From: JBFMFR01 sp040752025 | GTDB taxonomy: Bacteria > Chloroflexota > Anaerolineae > Anaerolineales > UBA4823 | Assembly: GCA_040752025.1 (NCBI GenBank) | Contig: JBFMFR010000059.1 | Coordinates: 1-41,535, forward strand | DNA: 41,535 bases | Reading direction: 5' to 3' | Part shown: one piece after another, positions 1-7,773 of the stretch | Position numbering within the stretch: the first letter of the stretch is position 1 | Layout: the number at the start of each line of letters is the position of its first letter | The notes under the pieces: generated by a model | What the model was told of the DNA's origin: nothing | Databases searched by the model: none | Seen by the model: the letters and a program-made list of their open reading frames with translations, nothing else | Program-made: the position numbers and the translations under genes

Positions 1-57
1 TAGTCCTTGTCGTTCGGCATCCGATAATTTCACTTCTTGGGCTTTCGGTATTGGCAT
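1..57 (-). CDS. Probable IS630-family transposase, N-terminal fragment at window edge
   Basis: The minus strand has an ATG at 57 reading 19 codons to the window edge (MPIPKAQEVKLSDAERQGL). A GGAG Shine-Dalgarno lies about 9 bases upstream. A short basic start followed by 'V-L-S/T-x-x-E-R' is the usual opening of IS630/Tc1-type transposases, just before their helix-turn-helix. Only the first 19 residues are visible, so the family call is a recognition of style, not a domain match. If right, an IS630 element lies to the left and its end falls somewhere in 58-140. I could not define the terminal inverted repeat or the TA target duplication. Confidence 0.5.
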   Translation of the reverse strand, partial: MPIPKAQEVKLSDAERQGL

Positions 58-251
58 CTGGTTTCTCCAGTTTGGGATTACCCTATGCTATACCACTAAA
101 GACTCTTTTGTGCCAGGGTGTACTAGAACCTGGGCTGCTTCACTCAAAGTCAACCGTATAAATATTATAGTGATGATGGTAAAAGAAGCTGTGGTGGCCA
201 GAAAATTTGCATTTCAGAATTTCAGGAGGGCCAGAGGCCAGAAGCCCAGGG
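58..251. other. Intergenic region, possible insertion-sequence end
   Basis: This AT-richer stretch lies between the probable transposase start and the end of the kinase gene. It holds the transposase ribosome-binding site. A weak imperfect inverted repeat (CCAGG at 113-117 with CCTGG at 129-133) has no T-tract. I see no convincing gene or terminator. Confidence 0.4.
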
Positions 252-2300
252 TCACTTAGAGCGGACGCAGCGGAAACCGATACTATAGCGGGAATCGGAC
301 GGGACGAGCCAATACCGATCGGCAGCGCGCAGATGGCCTTCATAATAGGTCCACGAGCTGCCCCGCAGCACGCGTCCTTCGCCAGAAGATGGTCCCTGCG
401 GATTGTTCCAGGAGCTCTGGCTGCTGTAATAATCTTTCTGATACCAGTCAAAGACCCACTCCGACACATTTCCCGCCATGTCGTACAACCCGTAGCCATT
501 AGGAGAATAACTCCCAACTTGGCTAGTATCTCCTACACAGTAATTATAAGGACCAACGGAATTATTCGCTAGCGAACAATCTGGCACTTCATCTCCCCAG
601 GGATAAAATTCCCCTTCCAACCCGCCTCGGGCAGCCTTCTCCCACTCTGCTTCTGTGGGCAGTCGCGCATCCCGCCAACTGCAAAATTCCTGAGCCTGTT
701 CCCAAGTAACATAAATCACCGGATAATCATCATATTGTGGGTTGCCATAGTAGTATTCTCGACCATATGATTTACCAAAACCACTAGGCCATGTACAAAC
801 ACCCACTTGAGCACAATTATAATACAGTGCGTTGGTGACTTCATAAATATCGATATAGAAAGCATCCAAATGAACCTTATGCACAGGCTCTTCATTCTCA
901 TACCAGCTGCGTTCGCAACTAAACAGGCTGGATTGCTGGCAGTTGGCTAATACATCATCTGCATCGCTGCCCATCAAAAAGCTTCCCGCAGGCACCAGAT
1001 TCATCGTTACGCCCTGTTCATCGGTAATACTCTGCGGCAAGCTGGTGGGTGAAGGTGGGATGGTTTCGGTGGGTGTTGGGCTAGGTTCGGGGGTGTTTGT
1101 CGGTGTGGAACTCGGTATTGGCGTGTCTGTTGGCGTGGCGTTAGGTTCGGGTGTAGCTGTTGGCGTGGCACTCGGTTCAGGCTGTCGAGTAGGCGTGTCC
1201 GTCGATGCCTGGGCCAGAGCCAGTTGGGTGCGCCGGGCAGCCATGCTGGCAGTGGCGGTCAGGTCGGCCGTGCTGGGTGCAACTCCCTTTGGCCAGAACG
1301 CCCAAAAGAGCAGCAAAACCACCACAACACCTACTCCCGGGATCGCCAAGTTCCAAGGAATGTTCAGTGATTGGTGGGCACCTTTGGGCTGCGGTCGGAT
1401 TGAGGAAGTAGTAAAGCCGGGCGCGTGCGCAGCAGGAGGTGTTTGCGCCTCCTGGGTCTGCGGGATAGCCGCCGTGGGCGTAATCACCGGCGGCCGGGTG
1501 AGGGTTGACAGGTCGCGCTGGAAAGCCGCGACGCTGGGATAGCGGTCGGCCAGCATGGGCTGCATCGCCTTAAGGATGGCACTTTCAATTTGCGGCGAGA
1601 TGGCTGGGTTGAGCGTCCGAGGTGCCGGCAGGGCCTGGCCAGTTGTACGCACCACGCTTTCAAGCGGGATCTGCCCTGTCAACAAGTGATACAACGTTGC
1701 CCCCAAAGCATACACATCCGTACGGGCATCGGTGGAGCCCATGCCGTACTGCTCCTGCGGTGAGTAGCCTGGCGTGACGGCGCGGGCACCAACTGTCGTT
1801 GCCAGCTTGGGATCGTAAACCTTGGCTATACCGAAATCCACCAGAATCGCCTGTCCATTGGGCGTGATCTTGATATTGGCTGGTTTCAGGTCGCGGTGGA
1901 TGATAGGCGGGTTCTGCGAATGCAAGTAATCCAGCGCATCGCAAATTTGGCCGATCCAGGGCAATACCTGGCTTTCTGGCAACGGGCCGCTAGCCTGCTC
2001 CAGCATCTCCCCCAAATCCTGCCCCTCGATATAATCCATCACCAGGTACATTCCCTGATTGGGGATAACGAAGAAGTCATGCACAATTGGTAGGGATGAG
2101 TGGCGCAATTTGAAAAGCAGCTTGGCTTCCAGTTGGAACTGCTTCTGCGCCGCCGGTGAAGTCTCGAAACTCTCTTTGAGGGCTACGGGTTCCTCCAGGT
2201 TGGCATCCCAAGCTTTGTATACCGCGCCGAAGCCACCCTGCCCGAGGAGTCTGACGATTCGGTAGCGGTTGTTGAGCATTTGGCCGGTTGATAACGGCAT
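252..2300 (-). CDS. Membrane Ser/Thr protein kinase fused to an FGE-sulfatase (SUMF1) domain
   Basis: Predicted 682-residue receptor-like kinase. Residues 13-265 are a Hanks-type kinase: glycine loop GQGGFG (20-25), VALK lysine K42, catalytic HRD at 135-137, and DFG starting at D155, so the catalytic set looks intact. A single membrane helix lies at about 317-337, followed by a Thr/Pro-rich linker (about 370-420) and a C-terminal formylglycine-generating-enzyme/sulfatase-modifying fold from about 430 to the end (MNLVPAGSFLMG, RLPTEAEWEKAARGG, NVSEWVFDWY, GFRCV). The kinase would be cytoplasmic and the FGE-like domain outside. In such fusions the FGE domain may act as a ligand or substrate-binding module rather than an enzyme (inference). 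The start at 2300 is chosen over a TTG at 2339 because GGGGAGGAA sits 6-7 bases upstream. It stands alone and is divergent from the IclR gene. Confidence 0.93.
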   Translation of the reverse strand: MPLSTGQMLNNRYRIVRLLGQGGFGAVYKAWDANLEEPVALKESFETSPAAQKQFQLEAKLLFKLRHSSLPIVHDFFVIPNQGMYLVMDYIEGQDLGEMLEQASGPLPESQVLPWIGQICDALDYLHSQNPPIIHRDLKPANIKITPNGQAILVDFGIAKVYDPKLATTVGARAVTPGYSPQEQYGMGSTDARTDVYALGATLYHLLTGQIPLESVVRTTGQALPAPRTLNPAISPQIESAILKAMQPMLADRYPSVAAFQRDLSTLTRPPVITPTAAIPQTQEAQTPPAAHAPGFTTSSIRPQPKGAHQSLNIPWNLAIPGVGVVVVLLLFWAFWPKGVAPSTADLTATASMAARRTQLALAQASTDTPTRQPEPSATPTATPEPNATPTDTPIPSSTPTNTPEPSPTPTETIPPSPTSLPQSITDEQGVTMNLVPAGSFLMGSDADDVLANCQQSSLFSCERSWYENEEPVHKVHLDAFYIDIYEVTNALYYNCAQVGVCTWPSGFGKSYGREYYYGNPQYDDYPVIYVTWEQAQEFCSWRDARLPTEAEWEKAARGGLEGEFYPWGDEVPDCSLANNSVGPYNYCVGDTSQVGSYSPNGYGLYDMAGNVSEWVFDWYQKDYYSSQSSWNNPQGPSSGEGRVLRGSSWTYYEGHLRAADRYWLVPSDSRYSIGFRCVRSK
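1051..1200. repeat. Low-complexity repeat encoding Thr/Pro linker
   Basis: Short imperfect direct repeats built on GGTGTTGG/GGCGTGGC and GGTTCGGG recur across this stretch. On the minus strand they encode alternating T-P, E-P and A-T-P runs, the extracytoplasmic spacer between the kinase transmembrane helix and the FGE domain. Such tracts change length easily by slippage. Confidence 0.7.
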
Positions 2301-2338
2301 GATGGTTCCTCCCCGGTAGTGGCTGTCGATTGTGAACA

Positions 2339-2367
2339 AGTATAGTATGAAAACTAGCTTATGGCAA
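2339..2367 (-). promoter_or_regulatory. Sigma70-like promoter of the kinase gene
   Basis: On the minus strand TTGCCA (2367-2362) and TATACT (2344-2339) are separated by exactly 17 bases, each five of six to consensus. The predicted transcript would start near 2332 and carry a leader of about 30 bases containing the GGGGAGGAA ribosome-binding site of the kinase start at 2300. Seen in sequence; activity is inferred. Confidence 0.6.
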
Positions 2368-2560
2368 TATTCGGTCTTTCTTTTGTGTAAATCTCACGGG
2401 CTTCAATTTATTGTGTCATTCGTCATAATGTGCATCTGAAGGGAAAAACGGGTACATCTACCCGGCCTACCAAAAAAATTCACCAGATTGTCAAAATGTG
2501 AGTACTCAATGGGAAATATAATGTTCGATCCATTCACTTTTGGAAAATGCGATTTATACG

Positions 2561-2575
2561 TTGTATATCATACAA
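2561..2575. promoter_or_regulatory. Candidate IclR operator O1 (regulator promoter)
   Basis: TTGTATATCATACAA has 6-bp inverted arms with a 3-bp centre. It overlaps the -35 box of the regulator gene. It matches the palindrome at 3395-3409 in 11 of 15 positions. One of the differences is symmetrical in both arms (T:A at positions 4/12 here, C:G there), as expected for true half-sites. The overlap predicts autorepression. Confidence 0.65.
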
Positions 2576-2589
2576 TAATATTGTATAAT
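2561..2589 (+). promoter_or_regulatory. Promoter of the IclR gene, predicted leaderless transcript
   Basis: TATAAT at 2584-2589 is a perfect -10 box. A weak -35 (TTGTAT, 2561-2566) lies 17 bases upstream. The expected transcription start is at about 2595-2598, at or next to the ATG at 2598, and no Shine-Dalgarno precedes that ATG. A leaderless mRNA is therefore likely. Both promoter hexamers overlap the regulator's own candidate operators. Confidence 0.6.
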
Positions 2590-2595
2590 ACTCAA
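2581..2595. promoter_or_regulatory. Candidate degenerate IclR operator O2 (regulator promoter)
   Basis: TTGTATAATACTCAA fits the shared pattern TTGYAYATYATRCAA at 12 of 15 positions. It starts 20 bp after O1 and covers the -10 box. A further half-site symmetry links O1 and O2 (ATACAAT at 2570-2576 with ATTGTAT at 2580-2586). Tandem operators on one face of the helix are common for IclR-type dimers. Confidence 0.45.
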
Positions 2596-2597
2596 CA

Positions 2598-3338
2598 ATG
2601 AGTGAAATCCAATCCCTCGCTCGCGGGCTAAAAATCCTGGACCTGCTGGGCCAGTCCCCGGACGGTATCCGTATCACCGAATTGGCCGAAACGTTGGCTG
2701 TGGACAAAGGCAGCGCCTCCCGGCTGATGTCCACGCTGGCGCGCTACGGGTATGCCGAAAAAGACGAGAGCACCCGGCGCTTCCATCTCGGGCCGCAAGT
2801 GGTCAGTCTCAGCCGCAGTGTACTGGCCCGCCTGCCGCTGCGCGAGGCAGCCAAACCCTACCTGCGCCAGTTGATGGAACGCACCGGGGAATGCGCCCAC
2901 CTGGCTATCGCCGCCCAGGGCAAGACTTTATATATCGATCAAGTCGAGTCGCCCGCCACCCTGCGGGTCAATGCCCAGGTGGGGACGATGAACCCGCTGC
3001 ACTGCACTGCCCTCGGCAAGACATTGCTGGCCTTCAGCGACCTGGATCTGCCTGCCAGCCTGGAATCCTTCACACCCCAGACCATCACCGATATCGAGGC
3101 TTTGGGCCGCCACCTGGATGAAGTCCGCCGCCTGGGCTATGCAGTGGATGACGAAGAGTTCGATCCCGGCGTGCGCTGCATCGCCGTGCCGGTCTTCGAC
3201 TTCCGCGGCAAGGCGGTTGGCTCAATTGGAATCTCTGGGCCTTCCAGCCGTCTTTCAGCGGAGAAATTGCCCGACCTGGCCATGATCGTAATGGAGATCG
3301 GGAAATCGCTTTCCGAGCGCATGACCTTCACCCGCTAA
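2598..3338 (+). CDS. IclR-family transcriptional regulator
   Basis: A 246-residue protein of normal IclR length. Residues 1-65 form the winged helix-turn-helix (SLARGLKILDLLG, then ITELAETLAVDKGSASRLMSTL). Residues 75-245 are the effector-binding domain with the typical CAHLAIAAQGKTLYIDQVES, LHCTALGKTLLA and VRCIAVPVFDFRGKAVGSIGIS segments. It sits immediately upstream of, and reads the same way as, the ThDP-enzyme/transketolase operon, separated from it by its own terminator. Paired palindromes occur in its own promoter and in the operon leader, so it probably controls both, with a sugar-acid or related intermediate as effector (inference). The ATG at 2598 has no ribosome-binding site; a leaderless transcript fits the promoter position. 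Confidence 0.95.
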   Translation: MSEIQSLARGLKILDLLGQSPDGIRITELAETLAVDKGSASRLMSTLARYGYAEKDESTRRFHLGPQVVSLSRSVLARLPLREAAKPYLRQLMERTGECAHLAIAAQGKTLYIDQVESPATLRVNAQVGTMNPLHCTALGKTLLAFSDLDLPASLESFTPQTITDIEALGRHLDEVRRLGYAVDDEEFDPGVRCIAVPVFDFRGKAVGSIGISGPSSRLSAEKLPDLAMIVMEIGKSLSERMTFTR

Positions 3339-3342
3339 GATC

Positions 3343-3371
3343 CGCCTGCGATTCGTTTCGCAGGCGTTTTT
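3343..3371 (+). terminator. Rho-independent terminator after the IclR gene
   Basis: A perfect 9-bp stem (CGCCTGCGA / TCGCAGGCG) with a 6-base TTCGTT loop is followed directly by five T. It lies 4 bases after the regulator's stop codon and separates its transcript from the downstream operon, which therefore needs its own promoter within 3372-3424. Confidence 0.9.
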
Positions 3372-3372
3372 G

Positions 3373-3387
3373 TTGCACAATACACAC
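3373..3387. promoter_or_regulatory. Candidate degenerate IclR operator O3 (operon leader)
   Basis: TTGCACAATACACAC fits TTGYAYATYATRCAA at 12 of 15 positions and lies 22 bp before the perfect palindrome O4. The O3-O4 arrangement mirrors O1-O2 in the regulator promoter, one strong and one weak site about two helical turns apart. Confidence 0.45.
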
Positions 3388-3394
3388 AACTTAG

Positions 3395-3409
3395 TTGCAC
3401 ATTATGCAA
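3395..3409. promoter_or_regulatory. Candidate IclR operator O4 (operon leader)
   Basis: TTGCACATTATGCAA has 5-bp arms and a 5-base centre; the symmetry extends to GTTGCA/TGCAAC (3394-3410). It lies 15 bp before the first structural gene. It shares its half-site layout TTGYA-N5-TRCAA with O1. I could not identify the operon's -35/-10 boxes with confidence, so whether binding represses or activates is open. Confidence 0.65.
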
Positions 3410-3424
3410 CATATTGAGGAGCCA

Positions 3425-5278
3425 ATGAAAACCAAACCACCCCATGAAGCGTTGACCCGCCAACGCACCGAGCATGCCACAGCATTCCTGGAGGGGACCT
3501 CGTCACAGCGCATTGACCTGACTCTTTCCGAAGCGCTCGTGCTCGGACTGCTCCGGCAGGATGTGAAAACGTACTTCACCGTCTTCGGTCATGGCTCGAC
3601 GGAAGTGGGCGAGGTGCTGCGCGTCTACCAGGAAGCCGGGCTGGTGAAAGTATTCGGAGTGCGCAGCGAGATCGAAGCCTCGCACGCTGCATCTGCGCTA
3701 CGTTGGGTCACCGGTGAAAAGGCCGCCGTTGTGACATCTATCGGGCCGGGCGCACTGCAGGCCCTGGCCGCCTCCCTGGTTCCCGCATCAGATGGCATCG
3801 GTGTCTGGTATCTCTTCGGCGACGAAACGACCGAAGATGAAGGCTTCAACATGCAGCAGATCCCCAAACACGAGCAGGGATTGTTTCAGCAGCTTGCCGC
3901 TACGCTGGGACGCGCCTACAGCCTGCACACCCCGCTGGCGCTCTCATCAGCCCTCCGGCGCGGCGCGGCAACCGTGGACCACCCGTACCGCCCTGGACCG
4001 TTCTACTTGCTCCTGCCGATGAACACACAGGCCGCATGGCTGCAGGAATTCAACCTGGATGAACTGCCGGAATCTCACCCGGTGAAGCTGGGTGCGGCCG
4101 AAGGGGATTATGAGACCGCTGCGCAGTGGATCCAGGATGCAGACCGGGTGCTGGTCAAGGTTGGCGGCGGCGGCAGGGAGGCAGGGCCCGAACTGACCGC
4201 CCTGCTGGAGCGCTCCGGCGGGGTGCTCGTCCACACGCCGATTGCGACCGGCTGCATCCCATACAGCCATCCACAGAATATGACCGTCGGCGGATCGAAG
4301 GGATCTTTATGTGGCAACGATGCCATGGAAGCTGCCGATCTGCTGGTCGCAGTTGGGACGCGCTTCGTTTGCCAGTCGGATAGCTCTCGCACCGGCTACC
4401 CAAACGTGAAGCGGGTCATCAACATCAATGCAGATGTAGATGATGCCACGCACTACAACTGCACCCTGGCGCTGGTAGGCGATGTGCGCCGCACATTGGG
4501 GAGACTGAATGACGCCTTGGGCCCTGCCAGAACCAAGAAAACGGAATGGCTGAATGCCTGCGCTGAAAAGAAGGCGGCCTGGCAGTCGTTCAAACAGCAG
4601 CGGGTTTTGAATCCAGTCTTGTTGGACGAGTATTGGGGAGGCCCGGTGCTGACCCAGCCGGCCGCGATCAAAATCGCCACGGATTGGGCGCAGGCACACA
4701 ACGCGGTATCTTTCTTCGACGCCGGGGATGTGCAGGCTAACGGCTTCCAGGTTATCGAAGATGAGCACCCCGGGCAAACTTTCACCGATACAGGTGCGTC
4801 TTACATGGGCTTCGCCGTTTCGGCGCTTCTGGCCACTGCAGTGGCCTCGCAGCCGTTCTATGCCCTGGCGCTGACCGGCGACGGGTCCTTCACCATGAAC
4901 CCGCAAATCCTGATCGATGGCGCCCAACACGGAGCGCAGGGCTGTATCCTGCTGCTGGACAACGGGCGGATGGGCGCCATCACCGGCCTGCAGAACGACC
5001 AGTACGGTCTGGGCTTCGCCACCTGGAACACGCTCCAGGTGGACTACCAGGCCTGGGCGCGGGCTGTGCCCGGCCTGCTGGCGCTGGACGGCGGGCGCAC
5101 ACCAGAAACCTTGAAAGCTGCGCTGGAAGAAGCCGGGAAACATCCCGGTTTGACGCTGATCCACGCGCCGGTCTATTTCGGATCGGACCCGCTGGGCGGG
5201 ATGGGTGTTTACGGGCGCTGGAATGTGGGCAACTGGTGCGATGCCGTCCAGAAGACTCGGCACGAGATCGGATTGTAA
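3425..5278 (+). CDS. ThDP-dependent enzyme, IolD/acetolactate synthase-like
   Basis: A 617-residue three-domain thiamine-diphosphate enzyme. The N-terminal PYR domain has FTVFGHGST (IolD has a comparable FGHGN), a likely activating Glu at about E82 before SHAASALRW, and SIGPGALQALAAS. A central domain of the ALS type follows. The C-terminal PP domain carries the ThDP motif GDGSF...DN with 26 residues from GDG to Asn. Overall it most resembles IolD, which hydrolyses a cyclic 1,2-dione in inositol breakdown, but no iolB, iolC, iolE or iolJ lies nearby, so the substrate is unknown. It probably makes or breaks a bond next to a carbonyl in the pathway encoded by this operon. The start at 3425 is preferred over TTG 3395 because GAGGAG lies just upstream and 3395 falls inside the operator. 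Confidence 0.85.
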   Translation: MKTKPPHEALTRQRTEHATAFLEGTSSQRIDLTLSEALVLGLLRQDVKTYFTVFGHGSTEVGEVLRVYQEAGLVKVFGVRSEIEASHAASALRWVTGEKAAVVTSIGPGALQALAASLVPASDGIGVWYLFGDETTEDEGFNMQQIPKHEQGLFQQLAATLGRAYSLHTPLALSSALRRGAATVDHPYRPGPFYLLLPMNTQAAWLQEFNLDELPESHPVKLGAAEGDYETAAQWIQDADRVLVKVGGGGREAGPELTALLERSGGVLVHTPIATGCIPYSHPQNMTVGGSKGSLCGNDAMEAADLLVAVGTRFVCQSDSSRTGYPNVKRVININADVDDATHYNCTLALVGDVRRTLGRLNDALGPARTKKTEWLNACAEKKAAWQSFKQQRVLNPVLLDEYWGGPVLTQPAAIKIATDWAQAHNAVSFFDAGDVQANGFQVIEDEHPGQTFTDTGASYMGFAVSALLATAVASQPFYALALTGDGSFTMNPQILIDGAQHGAQGCILLLDNGRMGAITGLQNDQYGLGFATWNTLQVDYQAWARAVPGLLALDGGRTPETLKAALEEAGKHPGLTLIHAPVYFGSDPLGGMGVYGRWNVGNWCDAVQKTRHEIGL

Positions 5279-5301
5279 AAAAATAACCACAATGAGGTGC
5301 T

Positions 5302-6144
5302 ATGCCAACTTTAACTCCTGAAAAAATACCGGAACTGGAGGAGATCGCTCGCCTCCTGCGCGTGGACAGCCTGCAGCTCATCCACCGCCGCGGGGCGGGA
5401 CATCCGGGCGGGGCACTCTCGGCCGCCGAGATCATGGCGGTGCTGTATTTCCACGTTCTGCGCATCGACCCGGCCAACCCGGGCTGGGAAGAGCGTGACC
5501 GTTTCATCCTGAGCAAAGGACATGCCTCAGCGGTGCTCTACACGGCCCTGGCCCGGCGCGGCTTCTTCCCGGTCTCCGAACTCGACAACTGGGGTGAAGT
5601 GGACTGCCCACACCAGGGCCATCCGGACCGCTTCAAGACCCCCGGTGTGGACATGACCAGCGGCCTGCTCGGTCACGGTGTGGCGCTTGGGGCCGGGCTG
5701 GCGCTGGCGGCGCGGCTGAAGAAGCAAGATTACCGTACTTATGTGCTCCTCGGCGACGGCGAGAGCCAGGGCGGGATCGTCTGGGAGGGGGCGATGACTG
5801 CTGCCAAGTACCGCCTGTCGAACCTGACCGCTATCCTGGATTACAACAACGTCCAGCTCGACGGCCCCGTCCACGAGGTCATGCCGCTCGAACCGCTGCC
5901 CGAGAAATGGTCGGCGTGCGGGTGGCATGTCGTGGAGATCAACGGACACGATGTCCGGCAGGTGGCGGAGGCGCTCGAAATGGCGCATCAAATCCACGAC
6001 CGGCCGACGATCGTCCTCGCTCACACCACCAAGGGCCGCGGCGTCTCGTTCATGGAGGATCAGTCCTACTGGCACGGCAATGTCCCCAGCGCCGAACAAC
6101 TCAAACAGGCGCTGGCTGAACTCGGGGAGGTGGCCAATGCCTGA
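5302..6144 (+). CDS. Transketolase, N-terminal (PP-domain) subunit
   Basis: A 280-residue subunit carrying the diphosphate-binding half of a split transketolase. Visible signatures are HRRGAGHPGGALSAAEIMAVLYFH, SKGHASAVLYTAL, TSGLLGHG and the ThDP/Mg motif GDGESQGG...DYNN. Split transketolases usually form a heterotetramer with the C-terminal subunit, encoded next here with an 8-base overlap. Transketolases move a two-carbon ketol unit between sugars. In catabolic operons such pairs often act on a special sugar rather than on pentose phosphates (inference). GAGG lies 5 bases before the ATG, 23 bases after the ThDP enzyme gene. Confidence 0.95.
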   Translation: MPTLTPEKIPELEEIARLLRVDSLQLIHRRGAGHPGGALSAAEIMAVLYFHVLRIDPANPGWEERDRFILSKGHASAVLYTALARRGFFPVSELDNWGEVDCPHQGHPDRFKTPGVDMTSGLLGHGVALGAGLALAARLKKQDYRTYVLLGDGESQGGIVWEGAMTAAKYRLSNLTAILDYNNVQLDGPVHEVMPLEPLPEKWSACGWHVVEINGHDVRQVAEALEMAHQIHDRPTIVLAHTTKGRGVSFMEDQSYWHGNVPSAEQLKQALAELGEVANA

Positions 6145-7093
6145 ACTCTCGATGCGCGAAGCTTACGGGCGGGCGCTGGCCGACTACGGCGCGCTGAACC
6201 CCAATGTCGTGGCGCTGGATGTGGACACGTCGGCCTCGACCCTGTCCAGTTTCTTCGCCCAGAAATTTCCGGAGCGCTTCTTCAACCTCGGCATTGCCGA
6301 ACCCTGCATGGTAGACGTAGCTGCCGGGCTGGCGCTGGGTGGCTTCCTACCGTTCATCAACGGCTTTGCTTCCATCCTGTCGCTGCGGGCGCTGGAGCAG
6401 ATCCGCACCTGCGTCTGTTATGCCCGTACCAATGTGAAGATCGCCGCCAGTTACGCCGGGATATCGGACTTCAAGGACGGCGCCACGCATTACTCAATCA
6501 CTGACCTGGCGAATCTGCGCGCCCTGCCGGGGATGACAGTCATCGTCCCGGCAGACGCGGCAGAGGCCGCCGCCTGGGTGCCGCTGGTGGCCGAATTCGA
6601 CGGGCCGGTTTACCTGCGCATCAGCCGGGCGGGGGCGCTGCCTGTGCACCAAACCGGCAGCGCGCTCCAGGTTGGCAAGGGACGCACGCTGCGCCCGGGC
6701 CGGGACCTGACGCTGGTGGCAAGTGGTTCGATGGTGGGCCGCTGCGCCGTGGCCGCCGAGCAGTTGTCCGCCCAGGGGATCAATGCTCGCCTGCTCGAAA
6801 TCCACACCCTCAAGCCGCTCGACCGTGACCTGCTGATCCAGGCCGCCGCAGAGACCGGCGCACTGGTCACCGCCGAGGAACATAACATCATCGGCGGGTT
6901 GGGCAGCGCCGTGGCCGAAACGCTGGCCGAGGCCTGCCCCGCGCCGTTAGAGCGGGTTGGGATCAAAGACTACTTCTGTCCCACCGGCCGCGACCTGGAC
7001 ACATTGATGGACGCCTGCGGGTTGTCGGTGGCAGAAATCGTCGCCGCCGCACAGCGCGTGATGGAAAGAAAAGCGCCTAAACACAAAGGATAA
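6137..7093 (+). CDS. Transketolase, C-terminal (PYR and C-domain) subunit
   Basis: A 318-residue partner of the preceding subunit. It has the PYR domain with the activating Glu in NLGIAEPCMVDVAAG, the substrate-site FKDGATHYSITDLANLRALPG, and a C-terminal domain ending in the usual LLEIHTLKPLD and TAEEHNIIGGLGSAVAE. The ATG at 6137 overlaps the end of the N-subunit gene by 8 bases and has GGGGAGG at 6124-6130, so the two are translationally coupled for equal output. An upstream extension of this frame to 5927 is only overlap with the previous gene. Confidence 0.95.
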   Translation: MPELSMREAYGRALADYGALNPNVVALDVDTSASTLSSFFAQKFPERFFNLGIAEPCMVDVAAGLALGGFLPFINGFASILSLRALEQIRTCVCYARTNVKIAASYAGISDFKDGATHYSITDLANLRALPGMTVIVPADAAEAAAWVPLVAEFDGPVYLRISRAGALPVHQTGSALQVGKGRTLRPGRDLTLVASGSMVGRCAVAAEQLSAQGINARLLEIHTLKPLDRDLLIQAAAETGALVTAEEHNIIGGLGSAVAETLAEACPAPLERVGIKDYFCPTGRDLDTLMDACGLSVAEIVAAAQRVMERKAPKHKG

Positions 7094-7133
7094 AAGAACC
7101 TTCGTGGTGAGAAATAAAAACAGGAGTCATCCC

Positions 7134-7763
7134 ATGAAAATTGCTGTGATCAACGAGATCAGCGCAGCCGACAGGAACGCCGACATCTTAAAAGCGCTCG
7201 AAGGCCGCGGCCACGAGATCCTGAACCTGGGCAACACCAGCGGGAAAGATTCGCCCGGGTTGCTCTACATCCACACCGGGTTGATGTCTGCATTGTTACT
7301 CAACCTGAAAGCCGTGGATTTTGTCGTCGGCGGATGCGGCACCGGGCTGGGCTACTTCAACGCAGTCATGCAATACCCGGGCGTCTTCTGCGGACACCTG
7401 CTCACCCCGTTGGATGCATTCCTGTTCGCCCGCATCAACGCCGGGAACTGCGTTTCGCTGGCGCTCAACCAGGGCTACGGTTGGGCCGGGGAGATCAACC
7501 TGCGCATGATCTTCGATAGTCTCTTTACGCCCGAAACCGGGAGCGGCTTCCCGCCCCACCGGGTAGAGCCGCAGCGCCAGGGGCGCGAACTGCTGGCGCA
7601 AATTTCACAGGTCACGCACCGCCCGCTGGCGGAAGTCCTGCTGTCACTACCGGAGGAAGTCGTCCGCCCGGCGCTAACCTACCCGGCCTTTCGCCCGGTG
7701 CTGATAAAAGCCGCCGGAGCCGATGCAAGCATCCGAGTCTCGCTGGAGAAGTTGCTCCAATAA
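7134..7763 (+). CDS. RpiB/LacA/LacB-superfamily isomerase, long DhuI-like type
   Basis: A 209-residue protein. The first about 150 residues follow the RpiB/LacAB fold: MKIAVINEISAADRN, GCGTGLGYFNAV with the reactive-type Cys of the family, PGVFCGHLLTPLDAFLFARINAGN. A C-terminal extension includes GWAGEINLRMIFDSLF. Length and sequence style match the long subfamily that includes streptococcal DhuI, the isomerase for 4-deoxy-5-keto-uronate from glycosaminoglycans, better than ordinary 150-residue RpiB. A related isomerase also works beside a split transketolase in the sulfoquinovose sulfo-transketolase route. The substrate is probably a keto- or aldo-acid sugar. The start at 7134 has CAGGAG 7 bases upstream. 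It is in the operon with transketolase and symporter genes. Confidence 0.85.
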   Translation: MKIAVINEISAADRNADILKALEGRGHEILNLGNTSGKDSPGLLYIHTGLMSALLLNLKAVDFVVGGCGTGLGYFNAVMQYPGVFCGHLLTPLDAFLFARINAGNCVSLALNQGYGWAGEINLRMIFDSLFTPETGSGFPPHRVEPQRQGRELLAQISQVTHRPLAEVLLSLPEEVVRPALTYPAFRPVLIKAAGADASIRVSLEKLLQ

Positions 7764-7773
7764 GGAGAAAATT

